DNA of 64,000 nt, from NCBI GenBank assembly GCA_963931865.1, contig OZ007508.1, positions 19,174,762 through 19,238,761 of the forward strand, written 5' to 3'. The notes under the pieces are model-generated. The model was not told the DNA's origin and made no database searches. It saw only the letters and a list, made by a program, of their open reading frames with translations. Shown one piece after another: positions 21,601-35,180 of this stretch (the stretch's first letter is position 1; each line of letters opens with the position of its first letter). Source of the stretch: Axinella damicornis (Eukaryota > Porifera > Demospongiae > Axinellida > Axinellidae). Both the position numbers and the translations under genes were made by a program.

Positions 21601-24600
21601 CCCCTCCCCCCTCCCCCCTCCCCCCTCCCCCCTCCCCTTACAGTTCAGGCTGTGTAGGTATATATGTGCTAGCTAGAGCGTAGTGCAGAGAAGGTGTGCG
21701 TCGTCTTGTGTGTAATGTACTATCTAGCTATGGGGTAAGTTAACTACAGCACCAGTGAGACATGGTCTATGTCACCACACATCAGACAGATGTCTGGTGG
21801 CAACAGTCGCAGACGTCCTCCAGCTATCAAGAAACTTGTTTCTTGTAAATGAACATTACCTTTCAAACATTCTGTTTCTATCTCCCACTCCTCCTCATCC
21901 TCCTTCCTCCCTCCTCTTCTCTTTTCCCCCTCCTCTCCCTTCCCCTCCTCTCCCTTCTCCCACCTCCCCTTTTCTCCCCTCCCCATTCCCACTCCGCCTC
22001 TCCCCCACCCCTTCTTCTTCTCCCCTTCTTCCCCTCACTTCCCTCCTCCCTCCTCCCCCCTTCCCCTTCCCTTCATAATCCTCCCAACCCTCTTCCCCTT
22101 CCTTAATTCCTCCCCTTTCCTGCTCACACACGCAGGATTGCCTCACTGCGGTCCTCTCGGCATCGCCATGGCATTACCTCACCCGAGAGCCAGTTGACGA
22201 CCTCCAAGGTTGCCCTTGGCCGGGTGACACAGCAATCCCCTGACTCCATCCTGGAGTCATCTGGAACAGAAGACTCCATCCCTCCTAGCGGGACCCCTGG
22301 TGGGTGGGTGGGTAGGTGGGTGGATGGATGGGTGGGTGGATTGGGTGGCGGTCAGTTGGATGGGCGAGCTGGTGGGCGGGCAGGAAGGTGGGTGGACCCT
22401 AGGCAGGTGGATGGCTGGGTGGGTGGGCAGGCAGGTGGGTGGGCAGGTTGCAGGTGGGTGTGCGGGCAGGTGGATGGGTGGGTGGATGAGCAGGTGGGTA
22501 GCTAGGTGAGCAGGTGGGTGGCTAGGTGAGTGACTGTGTGTGTCTGTGTGTGTGCGGAGGGGAATAGTGCTGAAGTGTCACAGCTGAAACATTGATATTG
22601 CATGCTTTAGAAGGTGGAGTGTTAGCTGCTAACACCCTCTCCTCCCATACAACCTCTTTCTCCTCTGTTTCCTCACTCTCTTAGAGTCAGTGCTGAGCGA
22701 TCTCTCTGAGGCAACACATCCCATCTCTCCCCTAGCGAGAGAGTCCAGGTCGAGTGGAATGTCATCTCTCGAGGAGGAACTGCAACAGGCAAAAGGTAGT
22801 CTGCAGTGCATTCAGTGAAGCTTTGGAATCCCCCTTAGTTGCCACGCCCCCTTTGTTGATGTTCTGCTGATGCACACTCAGACTTCCCTATCACGTTCAC
22901 TGGTGCTTGCTTGACTGCAAATGACCAACTTGTGTGTGATAAATGGCTAACAAATTTATTGATACAATCTCAGTGGTGGAACATCGATAAAGTTTAGCTC
23001 AAGAGTTGGAGTGCAACCTGACAGCCATATATGGCACTAGTGAAGTTGGGCGTCCACGTACGTAGGTGTGATACTGCCCATGTGTAGTATTGCAACGCCC
23101 ATTTGTCATCAAAACGTACTCTTATCATCAGCCCAGTACATGGCATTATTGAAGTTAGCTTCATTCCCAAACTTCCTGGCCTGTTTCCTGGGTCTCCATC
23201 CAATTGCAAAGAACCCAACCCTCCGCATTTTCGACACTGTGGTGGAGTCCCGGGAATTATTATACACCTTCAGCATTTCATGCTTGCAGTGTGAAGACAG
23301 GGACTGATGTGGGAACACTTGGCTGCATTGACTTCTGAATCATGTCCATGTTTTTTTTGACACACAGCTGCAGGTCCTCACGTCCAGTTTGAGATGCAGC
23401 TGTCTGAGTCACAGCCAACGTTCCTGGAGAGCTATGAGGACCCCGTGAGTTGAGATCAGCAGCTGTTATAGCCTCTGGGAGCAAAGCTTGTAGTGTAGCT
23501 ACTCCTTCCTTCCTCTCTCCCCCTCGCTTTTACTCTCTCTCTCTCCCTCTCTCTCCTGTTCTCCTTCCTTTCTCCTCTTTCTTCCTCTCCTCCTTCATCT
23601 CTTTTCTATCTCCATTGAATGCATGTGCGAGTGTGCAAAACTGCTTTAGGAGGTCTAGGTTGCCAGACCTGTCAATCATGCTGAGCTATCACATGACACA
23701 AGATACATATAATACTAGGTTGATTGCTGTCCCTCGTGGTTGGGCCTCATCTTCTCTCTCTCCGTCATCCTCTCTGTCTCTTTCTATCTGTCTCCGATCC
23801 CTTACTCCCTCCCTCCCTCCCTCCCTCCCTCCCTCCCTCCCTCCCTCCCTCCCTCCCTCCCTCCCTCCCTCCCTCCCTCCCTCCCTCTTCCTCTCTCCCT
23901 CTTCTTCCTTTCTCTCCCTCTCATCTTCTTATGTCTTTTACCCTTCCTTTCTCTCCTACCCTCTCTTCCGGCCCTCTCCTCATTCTCCTCCTGTTCTCCA
24001 TCTCATCTCCTCTCCTTTCCTCCCCCTCTCTTCCCCTATCCTCCTCCTCTCTTCCCCTATAAACATTTTAAATTCTCCCAACACACACCCACACAACAAA
24101 CATACTTCTTTCAAATGCACAGATGCAGACTCACTATCCCCAAAATGGCCAGCAATACGATGACAGTGAGAGTGACGAAGAGGGCATCCCTTCGTGGGCA
24201 ATCCTGGGGGACGCCAATGAAAGCTCAACCATGTCGCTGGCCAATGAGCTGATGGCTGTGGACCCAACGTTCCTGATGCCCCCGCAAGGTGAGATGGAAG
24301 TGCTTGCGGAAGTGGAGGTGCTTCGGAAGGAGAGAGAGGTGTGGGACGAGGAGAGGGTGAGGTTGGAGCAGCAGAAGAGGGAGCTGAGGCAGACAAAGGA
24401 AGGACTAGAGAGGTGTGTGCAAGGCTACATTGGTTGTGCTTGTGCATAGTGGGTGGAGCTTCACTCTGGTGGGTGGGGTTCATGTCTATATCCTGGTGGG
24501 TGGATCAAGCTTCAACCTGGTGGGTGGTCCATTCATGTTTATATCCTGTTGGGTGGAGTATCACTGCAGTACCAGTCAAGTAACTGATGTATATATATAT

Positions 24601-27600
24601 CAACAGCTAAAAGACAGCACTTCTCTTCTTTCCCCTCCCTCTTTCCCTCCTCCCCTCTTTCCCTCCCTTCCCTCCCATCCCTCTCTTTCCCTCCCTTCCC
24701 TCCCTCCCCTCTTTCCCCCTTCCCTCCCACCCCTCTGTCTCTCTCTTCCCTCCTCCCTCACCCCCCCTCCCTCCCGCTCTTCCCTCTCCTCAGTCACAAC
24801 GCCCAACTGCAGCTAGAGCTAGGCATGCTACAACAGTCCCAGAAAGACCTGCAGGAAGAACTCACAGAGTAAGTCAGTCAGCTGCCTTGTTGTGGTTATG
24901 AATTGTGTCCATGGTGACAAATTTGGTATGGCATTAGTGGGTGTGGTATGACCGTATTGGGTGTGGTGTGACATTAGTGGGTGTGGTCTTTGTTGAAATT
25001 TGAACTTGCCTATTCCTGATGTAAGTGGATTTGTTTCTGTAAGTCTGTTTGTTGAGTTGATAGTTACGCAACAAAACTGAAAAGAGAATGCATACTGGCT
25101 ACGTATGAAAGATCACTATATATTAGCTCACTGCATAACTTTACCTCACTTTCCACTGAGCAATTATACTGCATGTCTAAACTGGCCAGCTGTCCGTTTG
25201 TATCACTCCAGTGTGCGGAAGGAGAGGGACGAGATCCTGGGGATGTATTTAGATCAGGTGGGTGTGGCACATTAACTGCTGTTTTCTGTCCGACCTCATG
25301 TGTACAGTGTACAGCAATTGACTAGCAACATATACTAACTGAAGTAGCCTTGTCTTATGTATGCAGCATTCAGGGGCCGAGTCTCATTCCTAGACTGGGT
25401 AGTAGCCTGGAACCAATTTACGGTCCAAGACTACTGTACCCATGTGGTAGTCTGGGAATGAGACTATACATATTGGTGTTACCTGCCAACAAGCAAGTTC
25501 GATCCCCACTGACAACATCCCAACTGACACGTGAATACTGTTCAGAAAAAGGATGACCTTGCCATACCCAGTTTAGCCAGGAAGCACTTGTATTCAAACA
25601 TGAATGACCTGTTACAGGGTCTCCAAGAATAATCTCCCAACTCTTAGTACGTAGGTAAAGTTTCTCAAGTGCATGGGCTAATGGATTGAGTCAAAGAGGT
25701 TTATCTCTGAGGACACATCTTGGTACGATAAGCATGACCTTCATAGCAGGTCATGTGATTATCAAGTGCTTTCAGGCAGCTAAGTGATCATAGACAATTC
25801 TTGATATAATTATACCCAATTCACGCAAACATCCCACGTCACAAACTGCAAACATTGCATTATATTAGGGCATGTCCCACTGGCGCCACTAACTGGACAG
25901 TGATGTGACACGTTTTGCCAGTTCTCATACTTGCCAGTTCTCATACTTGCGGTTTAGGTGATGCAGTTTCTGAGAATTGATGAGCTGATAACAGTCAACC
26001 AGAACTTGAAAATATTTAACAGCTTCTCCTCTTTCAGAATTATCTGTTTAAAGTTTCCTCCTAAACCTCATTTTCATGACGTGGAAAAAAAACTTCTCTC
26101 GTACCTGCATGAATTCATTTGCCCAACCATCCACCTGGCTTCTCCACAGTGATTGCCGATGGCATCAATCAGAGTTATGTAATTTCAAGGAGGTTGATTC
26201 AGAGGTGACCAACCCCACAGGCCTTTGGTAGTGGAGCTACTGCAGGTTTCATCAAAACCTTAACTTGATATGCCACCCATTGATCAAATGCTTGCTCATG
26301 TTCTTCAAAGAAGGTTGGTATCCGCAAGTTCTACCACAGTGCATGGGCGTTCCTTTGATGTACCGCGGAGGATAAATCGGTTATCCTCCGCTATGACGCT
26401 ATGACGTAATAGCGGAGGATAACTGCTTTATCCTCCGCGGTACATCAAAGGATTAATAGCCACACTGTGCTGAGAATCCGAGAGTTGTAGCTGTCTAGCA
26501 GCCAGATCCAGCTACTAACTTGACTTGGAAGTTATGTCTGTGGTAGAAGCCGGATCTACTACGTCGACTCACGGTTTATCCTCCTTGGGAAAGTTTAGCC
26601 TCGGCCAAACTTTTCCGCGGAGGATAAATCGCATAACCTCCGCGTCGACGTAGTAGATCCTGTACTTCTTCCCTGACAGTGTCAGCAGTCCCCATGGTTA
26701 CCGCTCAGTTCAAATTTGATAGGCAAGTTGATACATCAACATTGTCAACACACCACCACTGTATGCCATTGCAAGGGCTGTATTCAGAAATGCCCATTAG
26801 CAGGGCCGCCGGAACCACTTTTTGATGCTTAAAAAAAAGATTCCTTTTGTCTCAATTATAGAATTACAGTATAATTATGCATACCTCGTGCAACAACATC
26901 ATGGCAGAATCAGCGATGATGGATGTCAATGGCCCTCACCAACCTCGTTCCACGATCTTTCCGAGGCAATCGTTCAGTAACAAGTAGTGATGGACTGAGA
27001 TCTATCAACAGCTAGCTATGAATACATATCTCTGTAATGGTCTTAGAAAGTACCTCAGAAGGTGGAAATGTTCCTGGGTAGCATTCCCCCAGAGCCCCCT
27101 AGCAAGCAAGCGCAGAAATTTTGCGTGGCGCTTCACACCGTGACGTACACCACCCCTCCCCCGAACACTCTGCAACTGCTTCCGACGGCCCTGATTAGGA
27201 CAGTTCCAAAGACGTTTGGGGGATTTTCCTCCTAACTCTGACTCTGACTGAGTTAATGGGTGATCATTCCCAGTGTTTGAGAGAAACTGTTCATGAAAAA
27301 TCACAAGCTTCTTACGAACTGTCCTAAGGGGCATTTCTGAATATGGAGCCTGTTGCTTACTATCCTGCAGTAACAATGGGAACCACTGACACTGCCAGGG
27401 ATGAGCTTGAGGATACCAACCTTCTTTGAAGAGCATGAGCAAGCATTTGATCAATGGGTGGCATATCAAGTTAAGGTTTTGATGAAACCTGCAGTAGCTC
27501 CACTGCCAAAGGCCTGTGGGGACAATTAGCGATTAGTCACCTCTGAATCAATCTCCTTGAAGTTACGTAACTCTGATTGATGCCGTAGGCAATCGCTGTG

Positions 27601-30600
27601 GAGGAAGCCAGGTGGATGGTTGGGCAAAGGAATTATGTGCACACGGGAGAAAGTTTTTCTTCACGTCATGAAACTGAGGTTTAGGAGGAAACGTTAAATG
27701 GATAATTATGAAAGAGGAGAAGCTGTGAAATAAATTAGTTTTTTCAAGTTCTGGTTGACTATTATCAGCTCATTGTCACATAAACCCGCAAGTACGAGAA
27801 CTGGAACACATGTCACATCACTGTCCAGTCAGTGGCGCCAGTGGGACATGCCCTAATACAGTGTTTTCAGTTTGTGACGTGGGATGTTTGTGTGAATTGA
27901 GTAGATATTCACCCAAATTTTGATTCCATGAGACGTGACTGTCCAGATCTAAAGCTGCTCAATGATGTCATCTTGTATCACTGCCCAGTAAAATTATGAG
28001 GAGCAGCTGTGCCTGTATAACTTTGCATCCATCTAGTGGCTGGTGTTTGCGAGGCTTCATATAGACGTTGATGGTTTACCTCCCTAAGAAAGACAGTACC
28101 CAGTTTAGCTTGAAAACCCTCAATATTGAAACTTGTGTAACCTGTTACGAGGGTCGTGCTTATCGTTCCAAGAAGTGTCCTCAGACAGAACCTCTAAATG
28201 TCTGGCTGACCTAGCTAATCGGTGAACCTTTCCAGGTAAGTTAATGAAACCTTTCAAGAAAATCCCCTGCAAACTTCTTGCAAAGTGTCCTAAGGGGTAT
28301 TTCTGAATACTACACTTGCCATGCCCTGCATACAGTGGTGTTATTTTGCTGAATCAACTTGCCTATCAATTTGAGCTGATCATGAGAACACAGTGCAAGT
28401 CTAGGCCATTTTGAGGGACCATTCTCAGCAACTATGAATATCATTATAAATATGTGACTGGAGGATCGTCGTGAACCCCTGACACTGTCAGGGAAGAACT
28501 TGTGGATACCAACCTTCTTTGAAGAACATGAGCAAGCATTTGATCAATGGGTGGCATATCAAGTTAAGGTTTTGATGAAACCTGCAGTAGCTCCACTGCC
28601 AAAGGCCTGTGGGGACAATTAGCGATTGGTCACCTCTGAATCAACCTCCTTGAAGTTATGTAACTCTGATTGATGCCATCGGCAATCACTGTGGAGGAAG
28701 CCAGGTGGACGGTTGGGCAAATGAATTCATGCACACACGGGAGAAAGTTTTTCTACGTCATGAAGCTGAGGTTTAGGAGGAAACGTTAAACGGATAATTC
28801 TGAAAGAGGAGAAGCTGTTAGATGTTGTTTTTTTTCGAGCTCTGGTTGACTGTTATCAGCTCATCAATTCCCAGAAATTGTGTCACCTAAACCCGCAAGT
28901 ACGAGAACTGGAACACGTGTCACATCACCGTCCAGTTAGTGGCGCCAGTGGGACATGCCCTAATACAATGTTTTCAGTTTGTGACGTGGGATGTTTGTGT
29001 GAGTTGGGTAGATATCCACCCAAATCTGGTTATACTGGTACAAGAGTTGTCTAGATGATTCACGAACTGCTTGATGATGTCATCTTGCATCACTGTCCAG
29101 TAAAATTTTGAGGAACAGCTGTGTCTGTATAACTTTGCTGGTGCAGAACATGAAGTAGATGTCAATTGTTTACCTGCCACAGACATTCTATGTACAGGTC
29201 AGGAAAATGTTGACCTTTGCCGTACGAGTTTAGCATGAAAGCACTCAATATTTAAACTAGTACAACTTGTTATACGAGGGTGGGTCGTGCTCATCGTACC
29301 AGACTCAGACAAATTTTTTGAGAACTGTCCTACATAAGGGGCACTTCTGAATACCATGCCACACAGTGGTATGGTGTTGCTGGATCAACTTTTGAATCAA
29401 CTTTGAACTGAGCAGTAACAAAACCCCTTGCTGCTGACATGATGGACTTGCCTTCTTTGAAAAACACAGCAAACATTTGATCAATGAGTGGCCTATCAAA
29501 GAAAGTGGAACCAGCAATAGCCAGCCCCACAGCCAAAGGCCTGTGGGGACAAGTAGGGGCTGGTCACATCTCCTTTAACTTTGATGGATGCTATTACCAA
29601 TTACTGTGGAGGAAGCCAGTGAACAGCCGGTGAATTGAATTCACAGGCACACTCCAAAAAAGTGTTTTCCACGTCATGAAAGTGAAGTTTAAGAAGGAAA
29701 CATTTATTGTATAATTCTGGAGAAGGAGAAGCTATAGAATAGGTATTCAATTCCCAGAAACTGTGTCAGCTATACAGCCGCAAGTACAAGAACTGGGACA
29801 CATGTGTGTGTCCTGTCACATCACCGTCCAGTCAGTGACGCCAGTGGGACATGCCCCAATGCAATGTTTCTGTGTACGACGTGGGACGTATGGGTGAATT
29901 GGGTAGATATATATCTGCCCAATTTAATTATCTAGATGCTTTGCGATAAACGTTGTTGGTGATGTCATTTTGCATCACTGCCCGGTAAAATTTTGATACA
30001 TCTGTATAACTGATCTAGTTGGCTGGTGTTCATTATGCACTAGCTCTCCATAAACATGTGACAGTGACGTAAATGCCAATCAGACACCTCACACCCTCGT
30101 TCCCTCCCTCCCTCCCTTGATCTCTCCTCTTCCCTCTCTCTTTCCTCCTCGCCCCTCACGCAGCCATTTGATGAGTACTGCATCACAAAGAAGGAGCTCC
30201 ACGATCTCCTCAAGAGGCACCACAAGACAGCCATAGAACTGGAAAAGGCGAAGGAGGAGAAGCTGAGGTACGTATGTCAATACATTGACATTGTTCTGAG
30301 ATCTCCTTATGTCTACTCAATGTTTCCTTCCCTCCTCCTTATGTCTACTTGATGATTTCAATCCCTCCTCATGTCTACTCATTTCAATCAGACTTCAACG
30401 CCTCCTGGAGTCTAAGAGAACTCTGTTTGAGCGGTAGGAACATAATAAATTTCAGCATGAAAATTGGTTAAAAGGTGCCGTGTCTTATTAGATCTACCAT
30501 CTCCCTCCCTCTGTCTACTCTAGCTTCAAGATTCGGGTAAAGAAGGCGTTCAGTCACTACTCACGACCGTCCAGCTCTGTCTCCCCTCCTGCTAGACGTC

Positions 30601-33600
30601 CCAGTTCCACACCCTCCAATGATAGGACCGGGGAAAGGTCAGCCTGACTGTGTGCATATGGCCGTCATCAACCGTCTGCTTGTTTACCTATCTGTCCATC
30701 TGTCTGTCTGTCTGTCTGTCTGTCAATTCCGTCTGTCTGCACATCCGTCTGTCTATCCATCTGTCTGTCTGTCCATCTGTCTGTCTGTCCATCTGTCTGT
30801 CTATCTGTCCATCTGTCTGTCTGTCCATCAATCTGGCAGTATTCATTTCTGCCCTCTGACCCCCCTGCCACACACCACACAACACACACAGTCACAGCTC
30901 ATCTTCCCCGCCCCTCTCCCCTCCTGAGGGTCCCCCCTCCCCACTCATCCGAAGCATCACCTCTACCCTTAGAACGGGGAAATTTTCAATTATGAGGGAC
31001 TGGCTCTTCTCCCAGGCTGGCCGTGTCTCCATGGAAACCCTTCCCTCCTGGGTCGGACAGATCCCTCTCAAGGGGATAGAGACGGAGAGGGTAATTAGCC
31101 TCATTCCCAGGCCTTCTCACCCCAGCATTTGTTGCTTGCAGTACTACTGCAAGCAACAAACGCTGGGGTGAGAAGGCCTGGGAATGAGACAGTATTACTG
31201 CAAGCAACAAACGCTGGGGTGAGAAGGCCTGGGAATGAGGCAGTAGTACTGCAAGCAACAAACGCTGGGGTGAGAAGGCTTGGGAATGAGGCAGTAGTAC
31301 TGCAAGCAACAAACGCTGGGGTGAGAAGGCTTGGGAATGAGGCAGTAGTACTGCAAGCAACAAACGCTGGGGTGAGAAGGCCTGGGCTAGAGTGCAAGTA
31401 TGAGGTGCAGTATACCACCAGGGGATAGCCTCAAAGCTAGGTGCGGAGGAGGGTTCAAGGCTACACCAGGGGATAGATCAGTCCATAGCTTGCACGGTTC
31501 ATGCTAGCATCGAGCGCCTGGGAACGAGGCTAGGTTCATGCGTGGCTAGCATCAAAATCCACTAAAGCATGGTTGGAATCAGAGGCTTGTAGCTCCAAAC
31601 CAGATGGGGATGTCACCCCCACATATGTAATATCACACAAATCCACTGAGAAAGTGACCAGAGGATACATCAAGACTTGTTGGCATAGAAGCAAGATGGT
31701 TGTTAAGCTTCTAGTAGAAGTAGACCCTCTGTCTTAGCACATGCAGGTAGAGGTAAACGTTTCTAAAGACTTCTATTGCTGACCTGGGTCAGCCCAAACC
31801 CACTCCAGTACCAATAGTTGTGATTTGAATCGTGACTGCTCAGTTCTTCTAAAACCCAAATCACTGCCTGAAAATGGAGAGAAACAGTGACTCATGTTTC
31901 TGCGTTACACAGATTGAGTGTGCGGCACTCGGTAGGGTTTACCTCTCCCCCGTCGATGTGCTGCCGTCTCACATGTCTCCGCCCCGCCCACGTGCCGTGA
32001 GGAGGCACAGTGCCTCCCCCTATTCCCTCCCCGTCCTCCAGCAGACACACGCCGAGGTGTGGGTGGCCACGTGCGAGGCGTCTGTGGCGTACATTGAGAT
32101 TGTTGATGTCCTTTCCAAGGTACATAATTTTTACTGAGTTAATCACATGACTGTATCTGGATGTTCTGACTGGATGGATGGCTAACTTATGTATGTATTG
32201 TGCCCCACTCATTTGGATACTAATTTTTGAGGAGCAAATTTGTCGATTTCCCCACAAAATAAGTATACACCGGTTAGGCCAAAGCCACATTTTTACATTC
32301 TATCCTTCTCCTCTCCCCCCTCCTCCTCCTCCTCCTCCTCCTCCTCCTCCTCCTCCTCCTCCTCCTCCTCCTCCTCCTCCTCCTCCTCCTCCTCCTCCTC
32401 CCCCCTCCTCCTCCTCCTCCTCCTCCTCCTCCCCTCCATCCCTCCTCCTCCTCCCCCTCCCTCCCTCCCTCCCTCCCTCCTCCCCCTCCCTGTTCTCCTT
32501 CCACCCCCCTCCTTCTCCTCCCCCCTCCTCCTCCTCCTCCTCCTCCTCCCCCCTCCTCCTCCTCCTCCTCCTCCTCCTCTCCCCCTCCTCCTCATCCTCC
32601 TCCTCCCCTCCATCCCTCCTCCTCCTCCCTCTCCCTCCCTCCCTCCCTCCTCCTCCTCCTCCTCCCCCTCCCCCCCGCTTCCTCCTCCTCCTCCTCCTCC
32701 TCCTCCTCCTCCTCCTCCTCCTCCTCCTCCTCCTCCCCCTCCCCCTCCCCCTCCCCCTTCCCCTCCTCCTCCTCCTCCCCCCCTGTCTCCCCTTATCTTC
32801 CCTCACCTCTCTCCCCTCTCTCCCCACTACAGCCTGCTAAATTTCGACAGCGGTTTGTCATCAAGCCAAGAACGAGACACATCATTTGCATGAAGGCCAT
32901 CCCTGGGAGGGTCGAAGAGTCCAGGACCACCTCAAATTCCTTCTGCTTCTCCCTGGACACCAGTTGGGTCGACTCAGCCTATTCATCCTCTCCGGCACAG
33001 CCACCAGGGCAGAGGAGATCCGGCTCCAACCAGTTCCACAACATCCGACCACGCAGTTGCCCCACCACTCGCAGGAGAAGCACCCCGATTTCCAGGAACA
33101 GTGAACCTCTGGATACAATCGACAGTCCTGGCATCTTGAATCCCGACTCAACACGTAGAAGAGGTGGAAGATCTGCCACTGACGGAGGAGGTCTTGCCAG
33201 TTTGGGAGAATGTGATGGGGTGGAAATGAGTCAGGGTTTTGAAGTGTCTACATCCACCCTCACCGAGTCAAGCAGCCTGCCAAAGGAAAGTTATATCACC
33301 CCAGAGAAAGTGAGGTCTACCAGGTTCGCGTTCACTCCCCCATACCCCCGTACTGACAAGACGGACTGGGCCACACGTGAGTCATCTGTGTGGTATATGT
33401 CATACAGTGTAGTAGCTCGAGATCGATATCAAACAAGCCAGACACAGTGAATCAAGCATTTGGACAGACATTCATAACCATGTGGGCCCAACAACGTATC
33501 TAGATCCGCGATGTCTGACCTCTAGAGCTGGAACAACTAGGGAATTTCCCTAGTCAACTAATTAGCTTGTAGTTTGGGTGACTAATCAATTTAATTAATT

Positions 33601-35139
33601 GTGTACTAATTTAGGAATGATAGAATGTCATCACTAGCTTCACACAGCACAAATCACTTCACTGAATGTCACAGACATCAGAAAAATGTACTCAGAAACC
33701 TTAGTTCAGTCGATTAATTGTTCAGGCCCTACTAACCTCCTATGCAAAAGATTTAGCCCGTGAAATTACTGGAATACAGCCTCAAACTCTTTGTTTGCTA
33801 AACAAGCCATGTCAGACCTCTCAAATATGTCCTGCACAGGTCATCCCTTTTCTGTTTCCCTACAGCTGCATGTAGCCTGGGGCATACCACATGCATGTGT
33901 GCTGGTACACAGTGTTGCCAGTAGCGTGCACTTGTTAGACTTAATATGCATAAACAAACTCCAAATACTACATGCCACAAAATGAAACAGTTGAGAGATA
34001 ACTTACAAGCATTCCAACCAAATGACAGGCATAGCAAGTTTAGCAGCCCACATGAAGAGCAGTAATGGCGGGCTTCTTGTTCATCCTGAAACCATCCAGC
34101 TGTCAAATAATCACAGCTGTATTTGAATTACCTGCCCTGTGAGTGAAGCTGGCCCTGGTGGATGAGTTAACCGTCTGTACAGCCACATCCTTTTAGCTGT
34201 GTCCACTCTCATGTTTCAGAAGGTTACAACAAAAGCCACAGCTGAGCTTTCAGTTCATGGTCAATTTGGTCTACTCAAATACCTCAGGAGCGAAGGGTAC
34301 CAACTGGATGGGAGGGGTTCTGGAAACAATGGAGTGGGATCGAGGGAGGATGATTGAATTGTGTCTCGTTCTCCCCTTCTCCCCTTTCCATCTCTCCTCT
34401 CCCTCTGTCCTCCCGCTCTCCTTCCCCCTTCTCTCCCTCTCCCTCTCCCCCTCCCCCTCTCCTCCCCCTCCCTGTATGCCCCTCCCCCTCCCCTCCCCCT
34501 CCCTGTCCCTCCCCCTGCCCCTCTCCCTCCCCCCCTCCCCCTGCCCCTCGCCATCCCTCTCCCTCTCCCTCTGCCTCTCCTCCCTCCCATCTCCCTGACG
34601 TAATCACACGTACGTAGGTTCAGAACCAGGCAACTTGGTTTCTGAGGACATTGACCGAGTGCAGCTGAGAGCCAGACACATCCACCAGGGTATGCTACAG
34701 AGGGGCATCATTCCTGAGGATCCCGGTCCCATTCCCATCCATGGACTGGAATCAAGCCCACTTGGATTGGAGTTTCCTGATTTTGGGGAAAGTCCCCTCT
34801 CCCCTACCAGATCGAATGGGCATAGGCGCCAGAGACCATCAATGGATACTGTGCTCATGTGGATGGTCTCTGAGGATAATAAGTAAGTCACAGGAGCGTT
34901 GTCATGGTAATGGGTGTAGTGGATAATAAGTCACAGGAGTGTTGTCATGGCAATGAGTAGAGTGGCCGGTGTGTACCTGACACCATTGCAAAGGCATTCA
35001 GAAATTGAATTTTCTCTCTGATTAGACTCTACTTCTATCCGACCACGGATCCAAGTCACCTCCCACTGAACATTGTTGAACTCCACTCCAGAGCTCTCTG
35101 CATTGAGTGAGTGGGTGTGGGTGTGGCTGGGGGTGTGGG

Positions 35140-35180
<41 letters not shown>

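Noticed and set aside
27005..27469. Minus-strand frame of 154 codons in the JIP intron
   Set aside because: It spans diverged repeat copies, is not preserved in the other copies, and shows no recognised domain.
32178..32893. Overlapping frames of about 200 codons rich in proline, serine, arginine or glycine on both strands
   Set aside because: They are pure products of the CCT microsatellite. The real exon starts at 32833.
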